A stretch of 64,000 bases of DNA from Nitrospira tepida. GTDB lineage: Bacteria; Nitrospirota; Nitrospiria; Nitrospirales; Nitrospiraceae. The DNA lies in the NCBI RefSeq assembly GCF_947241125.1, contig NZ_OX365700.1, positions 2,140,001-2,204,000 on the forward strand, read 5' to 3'. This document shows positions 52,728 through 62,216 of the stretch, one piece after another; the stretch's first letter is position 1; every line of letters starts with the position of its first letter. Below the pieces are notes generated by a model. It was not told the DNA's origin, did no database searches, and saw only the letters and a list, made by a program, of their open reading frames with translations. Position numbers and translations under genes: made by a program.

Positions 52728-54341
52728 ATGGACCCCAACAAACTCCCTCATGTGATGGTTTCCACCGCTCAACAACGTGGGCTTGATGCGGTGCTGCGCA
52801 CGATTACCGACGGCATCGCGCAATGCCCGAATACGGTATTGACGCGGATTTGGCTCACGACGCCAAATGAACTCTGTACGGTCTGCCGTGAGCGGAAGGA
52901 TGTCTCCGACAACAGTCGGTGGTTGCACCTCGTCGCCAGCGCGGGAGTGTCGCGCGATCCGCAGGCCGACTACGGCCGCTTGGACGGCTCGTTTCATCGG
53001 TTTCCCCTTGGCGAGCGCAAGATCGGGCGCGTGGCCACGAGCGGTGAGCCGCTCCGGCTGGCCGGGCTTCGCGGTGACGAGGAGTGGATCGCGGACCCTG
53101 ACTGGTTCGCGCGTGAGGGAGTCCGGACCTTCGCGGCGCAACCCTTGATCTTCCGGGAGGAGGTCCTCGGAGTGCTGGCGCTCTTCGACCGCGGCTTGCT
53201 CAACGAGCAAGCCTTCGAGTGGCTCCGCATGTTCGCCGACTACGCAGCGGTAAGCATTGCAAACGCCAAGGCGTTCGATGAGATCGCCCTGCTGCGTGCC
53301 CGGCTGGAAGAGGAGAACCTCTACCTGCGTGAAGAGGTCACCGCCGCGTTGGGGATGGAGGAATTCGTCGGAGAGAGCCAGTCGCTCCAGCACGTCCTCC
53401 GTCAAGTGCAGTTGGTCGCGCCCACCGACGCGGCAGTGCTCGTCACGGGAGAGAGTGGGACGGGGAAAGAACTGGTCGCGCGCGCGATTCATGACCGGAG
53501 CCGGCGGCGAGACCGGGCCCTGATCAAGGTGAACTGCAGCGCCGTGCCGGACCAATTGTTTGAAAGCGAATTCTTCGGACATGTAAAGGGATCCTTCACC
53601 GGAGCCCTCGCCGATCGGCCCGGTCGCTTCGAACTGGCCGACGGCGGCACGCTCTTTCTCGACGAGATCGGGGAGGTGCCCGTGGCGATGCAGGCGAAGC
53701 TGTTACGGGTCCTGCAAGAGGGCGAGTTCGAGCGTGTCGGCGACACGCGGACGCGGAGGGTGGACGTGCGGATCGTCGCGGCGACGAATCGCGACTTGAA
53801 GCGGGAGGTCGAAGCCGGCCGTTTTCGAGAGGATCTGTTTTACCGTCTCAGCGTGTTTCCCATCCACATCCCACCGCTCCGTGAACGCCGGGAAGACATT
53901 CCGCAGCTCGCGCTGCATTTCATCGCGCAGAGCGCGAAACGGCTCAATCGCCGTGCCCCCCGAGTCACACAAGCGGTGTTGAACCAGCTTGCCGCGCATG
54001 ACTGGCCCGGAAACGTGCGGGAGCTCCAGAATGTCGTCGAGCGCGCGGTGATCCTTTCACAAGGAGGGCCGCTGCGTGTCCATCTTCACCCGTCGCAACC
54101 GCGCGAGACGCGGGCACTGTCTCGCGACATGCCGTCGCGAGCACAACTTCTGACGCGAGAAGAGCTCAAACGCCAGGAGCGGGAGAGCATCATTCAGGCG
54201 CTGCGGACGAGCGAGGGCCGGATCTTCGGCGCACAGGGCGCCGCCGCGCTGCTGGGCATGAAACCGACCACACTGGCCTCGCGGATCAAGGCGCTGGGGA
54301 TCCAAAGGGCCAAGCTGCGGGATGCCGATCTGCCCGGTTGA
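52728..54341 (+). CDS. GAF-AAA-Fis sigma-54-dependent activator
   Basis: 537 residues. Residues about 15-190 form a GAF-type sensor; 205-440 are the AAA+ domain with Walker A GESGTGKELVARAIH near 241, a GSFTGA loop near 287 (variant of GAFTGA) and FLDEIGE as motif II; a C-terminal Fis helix-turn-helix (ALRTSEGRIFGAQGAAALLG) ends it. The GAF domain carries a CTVC pair near residue 47. No receiver domain, so it senses a ligand or redox state directly. It is divergent from the CMD operon and is its likely activator. Confidence 0.9.
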   Translation: MDPNKLPHVMVSTAQQRGLDAVLRTITDGIAQCPNTVLTRIWLTTPNELCTVCRERKDVSDNSRWLHLVASAGVSRDPQADYGRLDGSFHRFPLGERKIGRVATSGEPLRLAGLRGDEEWIADPDWFAREGVRTFAAQPLIFREEVLGVLALFDRGLLNEQAFEWLRMFADYAAVSIANAKAFDEIALLRARLEEENLYLREEVTAALGMEEFVGESQSLQHVLRQVQLVAPTDAAVLVTGESGTGKELVARAIHDRSRRRDRALIKVNCSAVPDQLFESEFFGHVKGSFTGALADRPGRFELADGGTLFLDEIGEVPVAMQAKLLRVLQEGEFERVGDTRTRRVDVRIVAATNRDLKREVEAGRFREDLFYRLSVFPIHIPPLRERREDIPQLALHFIAQSAKRLNRRAPRVTQAVLNQLAAHDWPGNVRELQNVVERAVILSQGGPLRVHLHPSQPRETRALSRDMPSRAQLLTREELKRQERESIIQALRTSEGRIFGAQGAAALLGMKPTTLASRIKALGIQRAKLRDADLPG

Positions 54342-54375
54342 CAGGTTTCTTCGCCTGGGAGTAGCGTTTCAGCTT

Positions 54376-54687
54376 ATGGACCGGCTCATCGATCGACGCC
54401 AGCGGCTGCTGTTCTGGACCGTCGGCCTGGCCTATGTGTCGCTGACGGTGTGGATGCACGTCTGGGCGTTGGAGGCCGGCCTTCCGCTTCCGGGCGAGCC
54501 CAAGACCCCGCACCATCAAGTCTGCACCTGGATCGGAACAAGCGGCGAAGCCGGTTCTGTCGTCTACCTTGACATCATTCGCCCGATTCCAATCGTCTTC
54601 TACAATCCGGTGAGCCTGTCACAGACTCCTGTCCTGCCGGTTTTTTCAGAAACGGTACGCGCTCGCGCTCCTCCGATACTGTCCTAA
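54376..54687 (+). CDS. Small membrane hypothetical protein
   Basis: 103 residues from ATG 54376; the longer frame overlaps the activator gene. One hydrophobic segment (LLFWTVGLAYVSLTVWMHVW) near the N-terminus, then HHQVCTWIGTSGEAG and a strand-like tail. Not a recognised family. It lies just downstream of the activator gene. Confidence 0.5.
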   Translation: MDRLIDRRQRLLFWTVGLAYVSLTVWMHVWALEAGLPLPGEPKTPHHQVCTWIGTSGEAGSVVYLDIIRPIPIVFYNPVSLSQTPVLPVFSETVRARAPPILS

Positions 54688-54852
54688 CCTTCCACAGTAG
54701 CCATTTCATAATTGCACTGTACCCTGGGGGACGGCTCCGGTCCAAGGCGGCTGAGTTCTCGCCGCGCCTTCTCCTGTGCTGAGAGAGGCGGCGCCTATGC
54801 ACCATGCAGACCTGCGTCGGGCAGTCTCCGCATCTCTGAAAGGAACTAGACC

Positions 54853-56214
54853 ATGTCTTCAACTATCATGAAGCGATGGGGGCTCGTGCTGTCAAGCGCA
54901 GTTATCCTCATTGCCGTCGTCGGAGCAATCTGGTTTCAGGTCCGTTACCACACGGCACCAGTACAAACTGTCGGTCTCACGACATTCAGTGACGCAGCGT
55001 ACCAGGAGGATCCGGAGACACGAAGCGCGGTCTTCGCGAACTATCCTCACCGAAGCCTCATCATCGAACAGACCCGCGATACTCACTTTCACTTCCGCAT
55101 CGAGCCGGCCTCGGAGCAGGCCACCGCCATCGAACTGATCGGTGTAGACCTTGCGCACCTCGTTGCCGCCGTTCCGCCCTGGGTCAAAACCGATCCAGAT
55201 CTGACGAAAATCGGCCTGATCGATCGCGAATGGAACCGACAGCAGGTCCGGTTTGACCGATCTTCATCCCAGGTCCATGTCCGCGAGGGAGGAGACGGGT
55301 TCGAGCAGCGGGCGTTGAGCCGCATCGATCTCGCCCGCAATTGTTTGAATGCCGGTCTGTGGGAGCTGTTGCTGTTCACCAATGAGAATGGGGAAGACCG
55401 CGTCTATGAGCATCTCTGGTTTACGTTCCCGCTCGGGCTGTACAAGGGCTTATTCGAACGGGTCAATGGCCTCTCATATTGGTCCTACTGGTGGTCCCTC
55501 GAACATTGGGTCGATCCGTCAGGGACGCCGATCCGGTTAGATCGGGTGCGGACGGTCGAGCGGGAATGGTCGATTCAGCCGACAGTTCGCTGGGATGAGC
55601 CGGTCGCCGTACGAGGCGAGCAAGTCCATAAGCGCAAGAACATTCTGACACCAGTCGCCTCGACCTATCGAGACTGGTACCGTGGGCCGGTGCAGTTCTC
55701 GAGCTTCATTCCGCCGGGTCGATACTCCCGGGCTCACGCTCGTGACACTCAATTGCACTATCTCGCAGAGCTGGCTGGGGCCACCGTGCGGCAGGTGAAA
55801 CTCAACGGAGGATCTCAGTCGCTGTTCGAGATCGAGCTCGAGTTTCGCAGTCATCTGACCGGCGAAGCCACTCGCCTGATTCTCGGCGGGCTCGATGGGA
55901 CCGCTATTCCCGTTGCGTCTCCGGAGCACTATGACCGTGGCTGGCAGGTTCCCCTCGGTATCGGCAACCCCAGTTTCTTCGAGTCTTACGAGCATGTGGT
56001 AAAGGAGCCCCCGGCCGAGCGCACCTTCTACGGATTCCACCTGGATTCGCAAAATCGCTGGCTCGACCATCATGCCATCGGTGTCGATGGTCCTGTGCTC
56101 CATTGGGACGCCGATGATCCTACACTGCTTCATCTGTATCTGCTCAGCTACGAGCGGCATACGCTCTTGAATCACTTCATTCTCGTAATACCCAATGATC
56201 ACGAACGTTCGTAA
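54853..56214 (+). CDS. Membrane-anchored hypothetical protein, 453 residues
   Basis: ATG 54853, preceded by GAAAGGAAC. One N-terminal transmembrane helix (WGLVLSSAVILIAVVGAIWF), then a large periplasmic part rich in aromatics and beta-strand patterns (YWSYWWSLEHWVDPSG). No catalytic motif identified. The C-terminal segment contains HWDADDPTLLHLYLLSYERH. Unknown family; possibly a large lipoprotein-like or cell-wall-associated protein. Confidence 0.65.
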   Translation: MSSTIMKRWGLVLSSAVILIAVVGAIWFQVRYHTAPVQTVGLTTFSDAAYQEDPETRSAVFANYPHRSLIIEQTRDTHFHFRIEPASEQATAIELIGVDLAHLVAAVPPWVKTDPDLTKIGLIDREWNRQQVRFDRSSSQVHVREGGDGFEQRALSRIDLARNCLNAGLWELLLFTNENGEDRVYEHLWFTFPLGLYKGLFERVNGLSYWSYWWSLEHWVDPSGTPIRLDRVRTVEREWSIQPTVRWDEPVAVRGEQVHKRKNILTPVASTYRDWYRGPVQFSSFIPPGRYSRAHARDTQLHYLAELAGATVRQVKLNGGSQSLFEIELEFRSHLTGEATRLILGGLDGTAIPVASPEHYDRGWQVPLGIGNPSFFESYEHVVKEPPAERTFYGFHLDSQNRWLDHHAIGVDGPVLHWDADDPTLLHLYLLSYERHTLLNHFILVIPNDHERS

Positions 56215-56372
56215 GCCCTTCGGGCATGGTACGTACCAGCGATCGCAGCCAGGGCATGGTCTGGTACTTTTTCACCATCCAGTCCACTTGGAACACGTCC
56301 CGCCGTCCAAAGGCCGGGGGATCCATGTGCCTTACAGATGCCGTGCTTCCCCGGTTCCCTGCCGTCCAGGAT

Positions 56373-56388
56373 TGTGAATTGGCTCACA
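56373..56388 (+). promoter_or_regulatory. Crp/Fnr-type site upstream of the TVP38/flavoprotein operon
   Basis: TGTGA-ATTGGC-TCACA. A TATTGT -10-like hexamer at 56410-56415 fits class II spacing; the predicted start is 56422. The TVP38 gene starts 87 bases further on. Confidence 0.68.
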
Positions 56389-56508
56389 GAATCTAAACGG
56401 GGAGTCGGTTATTGTGGAGTCATGGCGAGAGGAGATTCTTTCAGAGAGCCTGAGTTGCAGCAGAGCCCATGTCCTGTTTCACTCAGCCACACGAAGGGAG
56501 TCCGGTCT

Positions 56509-57285
56509 ATGGAAACACGGTGTGCTGACGGATATCAGGAGGAGACAACCCATTCGATCCACGCTGTTCAACCGGGCACCGAACCCGTTACCTCCACCAA
56601 GGAGCTTCCTTCAGGCAAGGTGATCATTGCTCTTGTGATCGGGCTGGCCATCGGGGCCTTCTTCTATTTTGATCTCGGACGGTTCTTATCGTTGAACGCC
56701 CTGAAGGAAAATCGGGACAATCTGCTGGCGTTTACGGACGTGAATTATGTCGCAGCGGTCGGCATCTTCATTGTGGCCTATGCGATTGTCACCGGCTTGT
56801 CGCTTCCGGGTGCGGTCATGCTCACGCTCGCCGGCGGGTTCGTGTTCGGGGCCGTCCCTGGAACGTTGTTCGTGAATCTCGGGGCGACGACCGGCGCGAC
56901 CCTGGCGTTTCTGACCGCGCGGTATCTGCTACGGGACACAGTGGAACAGAAATTCGGGAAGTCGCTGAGACCGTTCCAAGAAGGCTTTGTCAAGAACGCC
57001 TTCAGCTACCTGCTGACTCTTCGACTGATTCCCCTGTTTCCGTTCTTCGTGGTCAACCTCGTATCAGGACTGACTCGCGTGAGCGCCGGAACATATATCG
57101 GAGCCACGGCGCTCGGCATCATTCCCGGTTCGTTCGTCTATGCCTATGCAGGACGCCAACTGGGTACCATAAATTCACTGAAGGAGATCGCGTCGCCGAA
57201 TGTGATCGGGGCCTGTATCCTCTTGGGGCTTCTCGCCCTCGTGCCGGTCGTCTATAAAAGGTTTGCGGCCAAACCAGCGCGATGA
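56509..57285 (+). CDS. TVP38/TMEM64 (VTT) membrane protein
   Basis: 258 residues from ATG 56509 (AAGGGAG upstream); an upstream ATG at 56422 coincides with the predicted transcript start. Several helices; the VTT signature GLSLPGAVMLTLAGGFVFG and then LRLIPLFPFFVVNLVSGL are clear. Known: such proteins often occur next to a mercuric-reductase-like flavoprotein, as here. Probable role in membrane homeostasis. Confidence 0.87.
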   Translation: METRCADGYQEETTHSIHAVQPGTEPVTSTKELPSGKVIIALVIGLAIGAFFYFDLGRFLSLNALKENRDNLLAFTDVNYVAAVGIFIVAYAIVTGLSLPGAVMLTLAGGFVFGAVPGTLFVNLGATTGATLAFLTARYLLRDTVEQKFGKSLRPFQEGFVKNAFSYLLTLRLIPLFPFFVVNLVSGLTRVSAGTYIGATALGIIPGSFVYAYAGRQLGTINSLKEIASPNVIGACILLGLLALVPVVYKRFAAKPAR

Positions 57286-57331
57286 AGAGTTCATCGTTTG
57301 ATGATTGATTCACAACGAAGGGCGCCACGTG

Positions 57332-58915
57332 ATGATGAAGCCTCTCCCAAGGGTCGCTGGAATGAGTGAGCACGATCAGTCATTGGTTCTTCCGAACGAC
57401 GAGTACAATCAGCAGCTGGTCGCCAATGTGCATCCGCCCGATTGGGTCAATCCCGAGCCGACCGGTCGCTACAACATCGTGGTGATCGGAGCCGGAACGG
57501 CGGGCTTGATCACCGCGGTCGTAGCCGCAAGCCTGGGGGCAAAGGTCGCGTTGATTGAAAAGCATCTGATGGGAGGAGACTGTCTCAATGTTGGGTGCGT
57601 ACCATCAAAAGGTGTGATCCGAGCAGCCAGAGCTTGGACCGATCTACGGAGGGCCACGGAGTTTGGCCTCCATATTCCTCCTGGCGTGCAGTATGACTTC
57701 GCCGCCGTCATGGCGCGCATGCGAAAAGTCCGGGCGCGCATCAGCCGGAACGACTCAGTCCATCGGTATACCCAGCTTGGTGTAGACGTCTTTATTGGCA
57801 GCGGGCGTTTTCTTAGTCCCGAGACCATCCACGTGGAAGGACCGGCGGGCGATCGGATCCTGGCTTTTGTGAAAGCCGCTGTCTGCACCGGTGCGCGAGC
57901 ATCGGCACCTCCGGTGCCAGGGCTTCAAGAAGCCGGGTATCTCACGAACGAAACTGTCTTTTCGTTGACGGAGTTGCCGCAACGCATCGGGGTGATCGGA
58001 GCCGGTCCCATCGGCTGTGAACTGGCACAGTCGTTCGCCCGCTTTGGGAGCCAAGTCTATCTCATCGAAGCGATGCACGGGATCATGCCGAACGAGGACC
58101 GCGATGCGGCTGACATCGTCGAGCAACAGATGGTCCGCGATGGCGTGAACGTGCTGTGCTGCGGAAAGGATCTCACGGTGCAGAAGACCGACGGCGGGAA
58201 ACGTTTGACCGTCGATTCGCACGGCCGGCACTACGACGTAACGGTCGATGAAATTCTCGTCGGTGTCGGGCGAACGCCGTACGTGGAGGGGATCGGATTG
58301 GAGACAGCCGGAGTCGAGTACGACAAGAGCGGGATCAAGGTCAACGCCAGATTGCAGACGACGAACCCAAAGATCTACGCGGCAGGCGATATCTGCTCTC
58401 GCTACAAGTTTACGCATGCGGCCGATGCCATGGCTCAAATCATCATCCAGAATGCCTTGTTCCCGCATCCGTTCGGTCTGGGCTATGCCAACGTCGATTC
58501 CTTGGTCATGCCCTGGTGCACCTTCACCGAGCCGGAAGTGGCTCATGTCGGCATGTATGAGAGAGAGGCCAAGGAGAAGGGCCTTGAGGTGGAAACCTAT
58601 ACCTACAAGCTGGATGAAGTCGATCGAGCGATTCTAGACGGGGAAGACGAAGGGTTTGCGAGGATTCACGTCGAAAAGGGAACCGATACGATCCTCGGTG
58701 CCACGATCGTGGCCAACCATGCCGGTGATATGATCAGCGAATTTTCCGTCGCCATGAAGGCGGGAGCCGGGGCCAAGACGATCGCGGCAACCATCCATCC
58801 TTATCCCACGCAAGCTGAAGTGAACAAGAAGGTGGTGAACCTCTGGCGCAAAGCGCATTTCACGCAACGAACCAAGAACCTGTTGATCAAATTGTTTGCC
58901 TGGATGCGGCGATAG
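57332..58915 (+). CDS. Mercuric-reductase-like FAD/NAD(P) oxidoreductase
   Basis: 527 residues from ATG 57332 (GAAGGGCG upstream). FAD motif IVVIGAGTAGLITAVVAASL; the redox disulfide GGDCLNVGCVPSKG is intact; NAD motif IGVIGAGPIGCELAQSFARF; second FAD segment AAGDI. Length and motifs match mercuric reductase/dihydrolipoamide dehydrogenase relatives. No C-terminal vicinal Cys pair of true MerA, so mercury is unlikely. Pairs with the TVP38 protein. Confidence 0.88.
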   Translation: MMKPLPRVAGMSEHDQSLVLPNDEYNQQLVANVHPPDWVNPEPTGRYNIVVIGAGTAGLITAVVAASLGAKVALIEKHLMGGDCLNVGCVPSKGVIRAARAWTDLRRATEFGLHIPPGVQYDFAAVMARMRKVRARISRNDSVHRYTQLGVDVFIGSGRFLSPETIHVEGPAGDRILAFVKAAVCTGARASAPPVPGLQEAGYLTNETVFSLTELPQRIGVIGAGPIGCELAQSFARFGSQVYLIEAMHGIMPNEDRDAADIVEQQMVRDGVNVLCCGKDLTVQKTDGGKRLTVDSHGRHYDVTVDEILVGVGRTPYVEGIGLETAGVEYDKSGIKVNARLQTTNPKIYAAGDICSRYKFTHAADAMAQIIIQNALFPHPFGLGYANVDSLVMPWCTFTEPEVAHVGMYEREAKEKGLEVETYTYKLDEVDRAILDGEDEGFARIHVEKGTDTILGATIVANHAGDMISEFSVAMKAGAGAKTIAATIHPYPTQAEVNKKVVNLWRKAHFTQRTKNLLIKLFAWMRR

Positions 58916-58926
58916 AGCGGTACATC

Positions 58927-59739
58927 ATGAACAACGATGTTTCACTTGAGAACTTGAAAAGGATGCAGCCTATGGCACCATCTCTATCTTCCGTGATCGT
59001 CGGTCTTGCATCGGTCGTGTTGGTGGGAATGATCGTCGGCGATCCGAGCCGGCTACAAGCTCAATCCCCCGCCACCGTAGAAGTGGGTCCATTTTCGACA
59101 GCGAATCCGAATGGTCCCTGGCCGGACGGCTGGAAACCGCTCACCTTTCCAAAAATTCCCCAACACACGACGTACAGCCTTGTGCTCGACGGTGATCGCG
59201 TCGCCGTCAAGGCAACCAGTCGAGCCTCCTCTTCGGGATACACGAAAGAAATTCTGATCGATCCGAAGGAGTATCCGATCGTCCAGTGGCGATGGAAAGT
59301 CTCGAATACCCTAAAGGCCGGCGATGTGACCAGGAAAGAGGGGGACGACTATCCCGCCCGCATCTACGTCACGTTCCAATACGAGAGTGCGAAAGTCGGT
59401 CTCTTCGGCAAGGCGAAGTACGAAGCCGCGAAACTCATCTACGGCCGGTACCCCCCGCTCGGCGCCATCAATTACATTTGGGAGAGCCGGGCGCCAGTAG
59501 GAACCGCGGTGCCCAACCCGTACACGGAACAGGTGCATATGATTGTGGTGGAAAGCGGATCAGCCAAGCTGAACACCTGGACGACCGAAGAGCGGAACGT
59601 CTATGAAGACTACAAACGAGCGTTCGGAGCAGAGCCGCCCATGATTTCCGGTGTCGCCATCATGACGGATACCGACAATACCGGCGAGTCGGCGGAAGCC
59701 TATTACGGAGACATTGTCTTCAAGAAGAAGGGAACGTAA
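58927..59739 (+). CDS. DUF3047 secreted protein
   Basis: 270 residues; ATG 58927, 11 bases after the flavoprotein stop. A hydrophobic N-terminal segment (SSVIVGLASVVLVGMIVG) suggests export. DUF3047 hallmark segment IVQWRWKVSNTLKAGDVTR then GDDYPARIYVTFQYES. The family has no known biochemical role; it often accompanies envelope and redox genes. Likely same transcript as the TVP38 and flavoprotein genes. Confidence 0.82.
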   Translation: MNNDVSLENLKRMQPMAPSLSSVIVGLASVVLVGMIVGDPSRLQAQSPATVEVGPFSTANPNGPWPDGWKPLTFPKIPQHTTYSLVLDGDRVAVKATSRASSSGYTKEILIDPKEYPIVQWRWKVSNTLKAGDVTRKEGDDYPARIYVTFQYESAKVGLFGKAKYEAAKLIYGRYPPLGAINYIWESRAPVGTAVPNPYTEQVHMIVVESGSAKLNTWTTEERNVYEDYKRAFGAEPPMISGVAIMTDTDNTGESAEAYYGDIVFKKKGT

Positions 59740-59767
59740 TTCGGCTAGCGCCGGACGGATAGCTTGG

Positions 59768-60325
59768 TCATTCGCGCGATTCCACGTCCGGCCGTGGATC
59801 GGCGACGAATCCGTCACGATTGGGCATTGTTACGTTGGGCAGCGTCTGCGCGTCGACTACCATAGTTGCCGGAATGATGCCGTTTTGGTGGAGCAGCCAC
59901 GCGACGAGGCTATAGACTTCGTCCGCCGTGAGCGACTGCGGCGCGGTGAAGGGCATGGCGCGGAAGATGTAGTCGTACAACGTCGTGGCATAGGGCCAGT
60001 AGCTGCCGATGGTTTTGACCGGGTGTTCTGTAGCCAGCGAACCGTGGCCGCCGACCAGCCGATCCTTTGGCCCTTCTGTTCCTGTCGGTCCGTGGCAGGC
60101 GGCGCACTTGTTTGAATATACGGCTGCTCCTTGCCGTACGGTCCCTCGGCCAGGGGGCAACCCTTCGCCAGTCGGAGTGATATCGATATTCCACGCTTTG
60201 ATGTCAGCCTCGGTCGCCGGCTGTCCGAATCCGTAGCGGGCTTCTTCTGCCATGGAGATGCCTGGAGGGATTAGGGGCAAGCCCAGCACGAGGAGTATCG
60301 ACGAGGCCGGATTACATCTCCACAT
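59768..60325 (-). CDS. Cytochrome c subunit of sulfite dehydrogenase (SorB/SoxD-like)
   Basis: 185 residues. N-terminal signal (ILLVLGLPLIPPGIS) then a single heme motif CAACH at residues 74-78 and a likely Met axial ligand in FRAMPFTAPQ. ATG 60325 overlaps the molybdopterin gene end by 14 bases. It should accept electrons from the catalytic subunit in the periplasm. Confidence 0.85.
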   Translation of the reverse strand: MWRCNPASSILLVLGLPLIPPGISMAEEARYGFGQPATEADIKAWNIDITPTGEGLPPGRGTVRQGAAVYSNKCAACHGPTGTEGPKDRLVGGHGSLATEHPVKTIGSYWPYATTLYDYIFRAMPFTAPQSLTADEVYSLVAWLLHQNGIIPATMVVDAQTLPNVTMPNRDGFVADPRPDVESRE

Positions 60326-61574
60326 TGGTCACCTTCCCGTCTCCACCCACTTTCCAACTTTGGATGGCATTGTAATGGTACACGGAATTCGTTCCTCTGA
60401 CCGTAATAAGCGCCGCTCTGCTCGGCTGGATATAGCCGGTCTCATCGATGCAGCGGCTTTGAATAATCGCTTCGTCCCCATGCCAGCGCCAACCGTACCG
60501 GAAGCGCGTGTGACAGTAGGGGAGAACCGGTTCTTGTAATTGCGCCGTGCGCCAGGTAAGCCCGCCATCCGCGCTCACCTCGACCTTCGCAATCTTGCCG
60601 CGCCCGCTCCAGGCCAGACCGCGGATTTCGACGAACCCCGGCGTGATCTGTTGGCCGCCAGACGGACTGGTGATGACTGACTTTGCTTCCATTACGAAGG
60701 TAAACTGCCGGGCTGTGCCGTCCGGCATGAGGTCGGTATAGCGGGAGGTTTCTTCACGAGTCATGAACGGCGCAGTGCCGAGCTTCAACCGCCTGACCCA
60801 TTTGATGCAGGTGTTCCCTTCCCAACCCGGAATCACCAACCGGAGCGGATAGCCCTGCTCCGGCCTGAGCGCCTCACCGTTTTGCGCGTAGCAGAGCAGC
60901 GCATCCTTCACCACCGCCGCCAACGGCAGACTACGGGTCATGGCGGCGGCATCGCTGCCCTCCGCCAACACCCACGCCGCGTCAGGTTTGATGCCGGCCT
61001 CAGCCAAGACCGTCGAGAGCGGCACGCCGGTCCATTCGCTCGTGCTCATCAACCCATGGGTCTCTTGAACGGTTGTTCCCGTCGGCCCTTTCCATTCTTT
61101 TCCGGAGTTGCCGGAACATTCGATGAACAGGGTTCTGGTGATGGAGGGAAAGCGCGTCAGATCGTTCATCGAAAATGTCAGTGGTCGGTCGACCAGTCCA
61201 TGAATCAAGAGTCGGTGCCGGTCGGGGTTGATGCTCGGCACTCCGTTATGATGGCGCTCGAAATGCAGTGCGGACGGAGTGATGATGCCGTGCAAGGCGT
61301 GATGGGGCGTCAGTGAATGGGTGGCCGTGGGCAGGCGATGGGCGGTTTCTCCCGGTGCGCGTGACCCGTAGGGGCTCGGAGCGTGACCGGGGACAGCGGT
61401 GGGATCGAGAGCAGCCAGTTCCTCAGCCGGCAGTAGCGACGGAGCGATTAGGCTTGCAGCAGTGGTCCCAATCGACGAAACTGCGCTCACTAGCCACGCA
61501 CGGCGATCGACGGTGTCTTCCTCAGGCGGCTCTCGCTCCGAGAAAACCGGCTTCGTTTGATCGGGTGAACTCAT
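60312..61574 (-). CDS. Molybdopterin sulfite dehydrogenase (SoxC/SorA family)
   Basis: 420 residues, ATG 61574. A twin-arginine-type leader (DRRAWLVSAVSSIGTTAASL) indicates Tat export. Sulfite-oxidase fold with the molybdenum-ligating Cys in LFIECSGNSGKEWKG and the C-terminal dimerisation domain (ISGLAWSGRGKIAKVEVS-like strands). Known: SoxC and SorA oxidise sulfite or sulfane sulfur; the adjacent cytochrome supports either. Which substrate is used cannot be decided here. Confidence 0.87.
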   Translation of the reverse strand: MSSPDQTKPVFSEREPPEEDTVDRRAWLVSAVSSIGTTAASLIAPSLLPAEELAALDPTAVPGHAPSPYGSRAPGETAHRLPTATHSLTPHHALHGIITPSALHFERHHNGVPSINPDRHRLLIHGLVDRPLTFSMNDLTRFPSITRTLFIECSGNSGKEWKGPTGTTVQETHGLMSTSEWTGVPLSTVLAEAGIKPDAAWVLAEGSDAAAMTRSLPLAAVVKDALLCYAQNGEALRPEQGYPLRLVIPGWEGNTCIKWVRRLKLGTAPFMTREETSRYTDLMPDGTARQFTFVMEAKSVITSPSGGQQITPGFVEIRGLAWSGRGKIAKVEVSADGGLTWRTAQLQEPVLPYCHTRFRYGWRWHGDEAIIQSRCIDETGYIQPSRAALITVRGTNSVYHYNAIQSWKVGGDGKVTNVEM

Positions 61575-61682
61575 GAGCCCCCAGTTGTCATGACCGCCTT
61601 CCTACACGTCAGTGTGACCTCTTTGGCCGGCCTGAGGCAAGTTTTTCGAAGACGAAGCGTTGCACATGCCTACATGTCCACC

Positions 61683-62216
61683 CTACGCACTACGAGGAAC
61701 AGCTTGCTTCGCAATCGCTTCGTCGGCACCGTTCATCGTTTGTCTTCGTCGAACCAGATACTGCAATAGCGCATCAACGGAGAGCAGCCCTGGTCCGTGC
61801 AGGACGAAATACAAGAACAGGATCCCCCAATAGAACGCCTCTTGCAGCGCGGCTTCGGACAATTGTCCGTACGAGATTGACGCGACGATATTCAGCCCGA
61901 AGAGCGAGAGGGCGGCCCACCGACCCGCCAGGCCGATGGCCAGCAGGAACGAGCCGCTCAATTCGACGGCGGTGGCCAGGTAGGCGGCGATCTCCGGCGG
62001 CAACAGAGGCACATCGTAGACCATGGTGAAGAGCATCACGGTCGACATCCAGCTAGAGAGCTTGACCATGCCGCCTTTCCAAAAAATGTGAGCCAAATAC
62101 AGGCGGACAGACAGGTCGAACAGCGGGAGTAAGGCCTCCAGTCCCCAGATCAACCGACGGTAGGCTGGAGCCGCACTCATGACTGCGCGCGTCAACAAGC
62201 CAGTCTCGTGTGTCAT
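61683..62216 (-). CDS. DoxX-family membrane protein
   Basis: 177 residues; ATG 62216 overlaps the upstream HvfC stop (ATGA). DoxX-type four-helix pattern: LSVRLYLAHIFWKGGMVKLS, AAYLATAVELSGSFLLAIGL, ALSLFGLNIVASISYG. Known: DoxX is the usual membrane partner in bufferin (HvfABC/BufABC) clusters. Last gene of this cluster. Confidence 0.87.
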   Translation of the reverse strand: MTHETGLLTRAVMSAAPAYRRLIWGLEALLPLFDLSVRLYLAHIFWKGGMVKLSSWMSTVMLFTMVYDVPLLPPEIAAYLATAVELSGSFLLAIGLAGRWAALSLFGLNIVASISYGQLSEAALQEAFYWGILFLYFVLHGPGLLSVDALLQYLVRRRQTMNGADEAIAKQAVPRSA

